NCBI RefSeq assembly: GCF_002250625.1
Contig: NZ_NMVQ01000007.1
Span: forward strand, 1-64,000
DNA: 64,000 bases
From: Enemella dayhoffiae
GTDB taxonomy: Bacteria; Actinomycetota; Actinomycetes; Propionibacteriales; Propionibacteriaceae
Direction: 5' to 3'
Shown: positions 60,043 to 64,000 of the stretch, one piece after another
Position numbering within the stretch: position 1 is the first letter of the stretch
Layout of the letters: each line of letters opens with the position of its first letter
Notes under the pieces: model-generated
What the model was told of the DNA's origin: nothing
Database searches by the model: none
What the model saw: the letters and a program-made list of their open reading frames with translations, nothing else
Translations under genes and position numbers: made by a program

Positions 60043-60813
60043 TCAGAGCGCGGTGGTCGAGCCCCTGATTACCGTGCCGATGGCCGCCGCGATCGCCTCG
60101 TGCCCGGCTTCGTTGGGATGGTCCCCGTCGTCGGCCAGCAGGGTGGACCAGTCGCTGCTCGCCGCGTTGAAGGCCGCGACCAGGTCGACATAGCCGGCGC
60201 CCGTGTCGGTGGCGGTCTGCTGCAGCACCGTGTTGATCCGCTCGGTCAGCCCCATCGCGGTGTCGGTGTACGCCTGGTCGGCGCCGCTGACCGAGGCGTC
60301 GGTGAAGGCGTTCCAATAGCCGGTCACCACGATCCGCGCGTTCGGGGCGTACGCCTGCACCTCGGTGAGGACCAGCGCCATGTGCTGCCGCAGCGCGGTC
60401 AGCTGGTCGTCCAGGTCGGGCGCGTCGGCGTCGTCGACGGTGAAGTCGTTGGCGCCGATGGTGATCACCACCAGGTCGGCCTGCTCGAGGGCAGACTGCA
60501 CCTGCGGAAGGTTCAACTGGGCCAGCAGGCCGGTGGTGGTCAGCCCCGGTACCCCGAAGTTGTCGGCCGCCGCCGCGGTGGTGGCGGTGGTCAGCGAGGC
60601 GGCCAGCGCCTGAACGTAGGACTCATCGGAGCGATAGCCGGAGGTGACCGAGTCGCCCAGCCCGACCACCACCTCGGTGCGGGTCGCCTGCTGGCTCGCC
60701 GCATAGCTGGTCGTGGTGCTGGTACCGGCCCAGGCGGCGGTGGCCCCGCCCGCCGCCCCGAACGTCAGCAGCAAGGTGGTCAGCAGTCCCGCCAGCAGCC
60801 GCTTTCCGATCAT
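60043..60813 (-). CDS. Secreted SGNH/GDSL-type hydrolase
   Basis: The 256-residue protein has a signal peptide (LLAGLLTTLLLTFGAAGGA). SGNH blocks: GLGDSVTSG near residue 53 with the catalytic Ser, the later GANDF block with Asn, and DDGDHPNEAGH near 231 with the Asp-x-x-His pair. It is a lipase/esterase-type fold; the substrate is unknown, possibly cell-envelope acyl or acetyl groups. A paralogue lies upstream, separated by a palindromic element. Confidence 0.87.
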   Translation of the reverse strand: MIGKRLLAGLLTTLLLTFGAAGGATAAWAGTSTTTSYAASQQATRTEVVVGLGDSVTSGYRSDESYVQALAASLTTATTAAAADNFGVPGLTTTGLLAQLNLPQVQSALEQADLVVITIGANDFTVDDADAPDLDDQLTALRQHMALVLTEVQAYAPNARIVVTGYWNAFTDASVSGADQAYTDTAMGLTERINTVLQQTATDTGAGYVDLVAAFNAASSDWSTLLADDGDHPNEAGHEAIAAAIGTVIRGSTTAL

Positions 60814-60897
60814 GGGACCAGCCCATCGGGCCGGGCTGTGGATTTTCTGTGCAGCCGTTGTGCACCCGCGATGAGTGCGGGCTGGCCCACGGTGATC

Positions 60898-61020
60898 TGG
60901 TCATGACGTGCCACTCAACGGCCCTGTTGGGTCGAAACAGGGCCAGCCGGAGCAACGAGTGGCACGTTATGACCAAGTGGCTTCGACAGGCTCAGCCAGC
61001 GACAGGCTCAGCCAGCGAAG
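60898..61020. repeat. Composite palindromic element E4 with doubled CTTCGACAGGCTCAG tail
   Basis: Outer arms TGGTCATGACGTGCCACTC (60898-60916) and GAGTGGCACGTTATGACCA (60957-60975) pair with one mismatch; inner arms GGCCCTGTT (60920-60928) and AACAGGGCC (60936-60944) pair exactly. One base later comes GTGGCTTCGACAGGCTCAG (60977), and the 16-base word GACAGGCTCAGCCAGC is tandemly doubled (60985-61000 and 61001-61016), ending at the stop of the next minus-strand gene. It could terminate that gene, but its structure matches the elements at 26.5 and 44.8 kb. Confidence 0.88.
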
Positions 61021-61023
61021 GTC

Positions 61024-61788
61024 TCAGCGGCGCAGGGCGGGCTCGGTGGCGTCGGCCAGGGCCACGTGCCCGGCGCCGTTCGGGTGATCCCCGTCGTCGG
61101 TGAGCAATTCGGTCGGGTCGGCCCCGTAGGCCTCGGACGGGTCGACGAAGGACGCGTCGTGCTCGGCGGCGAGTTCGGCGAGCATCTGGTTCAGCTGCCG
61201 GGTGGCGGCCTCGTCGGCCGCGCGGACCTCCGGCGGCAACGTCTCGGCCACGGCACCGGCGGTGGACACGTTCCAATAGCCGACCAGCACGATGTGGGCG
61301 TTGCTCTGCTGGTGGATCTCGGTCAGCAACCGCGCGAACTGGCGGCGCACCTCGGTCACTTCCTCGGCCGGGTCCTCACCCGCCGTCTCCGGTTGCATGG
61401 CGGCGTCCAGGTCGTTGGCGCCGATCATCAGCACCACCTCGGTCGCCGCGGCCAGGTCCGCGCGCAGGCTCGGGTCGGCCAGCTCGGCGTACACGTCGGC
61501 GACCGTGGCACCGCCCATCGCGCGGTTCACCACCTGATAGCCGCCGCGCTGGCCGAGCAGGGTGATGAAGTTCGGGTCGACGCAGTTGGTGCCGGCCGGC
61601 ACCGAGTCGCCCAGGCCGACCAGCACCCGCGGCCGGTCCCCGGTGTAGGCCGCGCCCCGTTCATCGCTGTGGGTCACCGGTTCGTCGGCGTACGCCCGAG
61701 CCGGGGAGGCCAGAGCGCCGAACGCCAACAGTGCAGCCCCGAGCAGCAGCGCGACAGGTCGCGTCGGGGTGCTCAGGGGGCGTGGCAT
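61024..61788 (-). CDS. Secreted SGNH/GDSL-type hydrolase, paralogue
   Basis: The 254-residue protein has a signal peptide (VALLLGAALLAFGALASPARA). Catalytic blocks GLGDSVPAG near residue 60, IGANDLDAA, and DDGDHPNGAGH near 234 complete the SGNH set. It shares the VLVGLGDSV, VGYWN and DDGDHPN blocks with the neighbour at 60043, so the two probably arose by duplication. Substrate unknown. Confidence 0.87.
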   Translation of the reverse strand: MPRPLSTPTRPVALLLGAALLAFGALASPARAYADEPVTHSDERGAAYTGDRPRVLVGLGDSVPAGTNCVDPNFITLLGQRGGYQVVNRAMGGATVADVYAELADPSLRADLAAATEVVLMIGANDLDAAMQPETAGEDPAEEVTEVRRQFARLLTEIHQQSNAHIVLVGYWNVSTAGAVAETLPPEVRAADEAATRQLNQMLAELAAEHDASFVDPSEAYGADPTELLTDDGDHPNGAGHVALADATEPALRR

Positions 61789-61855
61789 GACCCATTGTTT
61801 CGACAGTTGGCCAGAACTCCAAGCACGGGCCCTGACCTGGCCCGCCGGGCACGGT

Positions 61856-61861
61856 TAGGCT
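61856..61861 (+). promoter_or_regulatory. -10 box of a leaderless promoter (TAGGCT, N6, GTG)
   Basis: TAGGCT is followed by GGGGTG and the GTG at 61868. This spacing selects the second of two adjacent GTG codons as the start. Confidence 0.5.
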
Positions 61862-61867
61862 GGGGTG

Positions 61868-62359
61868 GTGACCCAGAAGCCGCACGAGAACCTGCTCGCC
61901 ACTCACGGCACCACCCCGGCCACCCGGTTGCCGGAGGATCCCGCCGCCGCGGAGATCGCCGAGCACGGGCGCGAACGGTTCGTCGAGATCGTCCGGCGCC
62001 ACCCGCAGTCCAGCCTGTGCTGGGCGCTGCTCGCCGAGGGGGCGCTCGGCATCGGCAGCCCCGACGCCGACGTCACGGCGTACGCCTATGCCCGGACCGG
62101 TTATCACCGCGGGCTCGACGCGCTGCGCCGCGCCGGTTGGAAGGGGGCCGGTCCGGTGCCGTGGGAGCACGGCCCGAACCGCGGATTCCTGCGCTGCCTG
62201 TGGGCGCTGGCGGTCGCCGCCGACCGGATCGGGGAGAGCGACGAGGCCCGGCGCTGCAGCCAGTTCCTCAAGGACTCCTCCTTCACCGCCTATGACGAGT
62301 TGAGCGACAGCCGCCCCCTGCGCGGCTCCGAAGGGTCCGCGGAGCCGACGGACCGATAG
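61868..62359 (+). CDS. DUF3151 family protein
   Basis: The 163-residue protein shows the DUF3151 pattern: ENLLATHGTTPATRLPEDP, RRHPQSSLCWALLAEGAL, AYARTGYHRGLDALRRAGWK and RCSQFLKDSSFTAYDELS. The family is confined to actinobacteria and is regularly found between fba and purA, as here; its function is unknown. Start GTG at 61868 (another GTG lies directly before it). The Cys in LCWALL and RCS/RCLWAL are conserved-looking. Confidence 0.9.
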   Translation: MTQKPHENLLATHGTTPATRLPEDPAAAEIAEHGRERFVEIVRRHPQSSLCWALLAEGALGIGSPDADVTAYAYARTGYHRGLDALRRAGWKGAGPVPWEHGPNRGFLRCLWALAVAADRIGESDEARRCSQFLKDSSFTAYDELSDSRPLRGSEGSAEPTDR

Positions 62360-62435
62360 GACACCTGGTCGGCACCTGGTTTAGGGTGGGGTGTCAAGAG
62401 GGTCCTTGGCGCAGCTGGGGACCCTGTGTCGTTGA

Positions 62436-63731
<1,296 letters not shown>

Positions 63732-63807
63732 GGCGTACGCCGCCAACCGGCATCGCGTCCGCCTCTGGGCACCTTGGCAGGGGTAATTCCCGCCGGCTGA
63801 ACGCCGA

Positions 63808-63813
63808 TACACT
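63808..63813 (+). promoter_or_regulatory. -10 box of a leaderless promoter for purD (TACACT, N6, ATG)
   Basis: TACACT is followed by CGCCGC and the ATG at 63820. No ribosome site lies between. Confidence 0.5.
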
Positions 63814-63819
63814 CGCCGC

Positions 63820-64000
63820 ATGAATGCGGACGGACAGATGCGGGTGATGGTGATCGGCAGCGGAGCCAGGGAGCACGCCCTGGCGTACGCGCTGGAGCGC
63901 GACCCGATGGTTTTCGAGGTCGAGGTCGCTCCCGGATCCCCGCGGATGACCGAATACGGCGAGCTGCACGCGGTCGACCCGCTCGACCCGGCCGCGGTCG
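63820..64000 (+). CDS. purD: Phosphoribosylamine-glycine ligase, N-terminal part (cut by the window end)
   Basis: The first 60 residues read MNADGQMRVMVIGSGAREHA LAYALERD and continue with EVEVAPGSPRMTEYGELHAV. The VMVIGSGAREHALA motif and the following APG-x-P are the N-terminal signature of PurD, second enzyme of purine synthesis. The gene runs on beyond 64000. Placement after purA agrees with the function. Confidence 0.88.
   Translation, partial: MNADGQMRVMVIGSGAREHALAYALERDPMVFEVEVAPGSPRMTEYGELHAVDPLDPAAV

Overview
The window is 64 kb of high-GC DNA that reads as the chromosome of an actinobacterium. The gene content (class II fructose-bisphosphate aldolase, DUF3151, purA and purD side by side; class E sortase; a UTRA-type GntR regulator) and the strong overuse of the word CGTACG suggest a Propionibacteriaceae-like organism; that placement is inference. 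No rRNA, tRNA or CRISPR array was found. Many genes appear to be leaderless: a TANNNT hexamer lies 6-7 bases before the start codon.

Left arm (1-16.7 kb): a defence island on the minus strand. Beside what looks like the end of an insertion sequence is a four-gene overlapping operon, transcribed right to left: a DrmD-type SNF2 helicase, a 1550-residue Eco57I/DrmMI-like adenine methylase, a 2080-residue DEAD helicase + DUF1998 protein that looks like DrmA and DrmB in one chain and ends in two Vsr-like nuclease modules, and a UvrD-type helicase with a RelE-like N-terminal domain. This is a compact class-1 DISARM-like system without DrmC. Downstream lies a small membrane protein gene split by an in-frame amber codon.

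17-26.5 kb: a possible toxin/immunity pair, a zinc-ribbon protein, a lactonase-family propeller, a CstR-like persulfide sensor with its palindromic operator and a divergent Cys-rich mini-protein, an MFS carrier, a quinol-type nitric oxide reductase, and a TusA-like sulfur carrier preceded by a 25-codon remnant.

26.8-35 kb: a cell-wall sugar scavenging cluster. A divergent MurR/RpiR regulator faces a large operator dyad and a six-gene operon with a complete peptide-type ABC importer, anhydro-MurNAc kinase (anmK) and a beta-lactamase-fold hydrolase.

35-39.3 kb: a chimeric phosphotransferase/acyl-CoA dehydrogenase remnant, a spermidine-synthase-like protein, sortase E, pyrE, and a LemA protein with a Gln/Tyr-rich tail. 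39.3-53.4 kb: a Tcp/ICEBs1-type secretion apparatus in two convergent blocks (TcpC, TcpD, TcpE, VirB4/TcpF and VirB6/TcpH-like proteins, plus an M23 wall hydrolase), with no relaxase or coupling protein. Between the blocks sits an AbiEi/DUF559-type nuclease-fold gene bracketed by two arrays of inverted 19-bp repeats.

53.5-64 kb: DedA, a SpoU methylase, a glycosyltransferase/methyltransferase deletion scar, a GntR regulator, fba, secreted M23 and two secreted SGNH proteins, DUF3151, purA and the start of purD.

Two themes cut across the window. One is composite palindromic elements (26.5, 44.8 and 61.0 kb), each ending in the same tail GTGG(G)CTTCGACAGG(C/G)TC(A/G)GCCA. The other is scars of gene loss: a chimeric fusion at 35.1 kb, a head-to-head scar at 55.5 kb, a possible YedE remnant at 26.1 kb and a nonsense codon at 0.6 kb.
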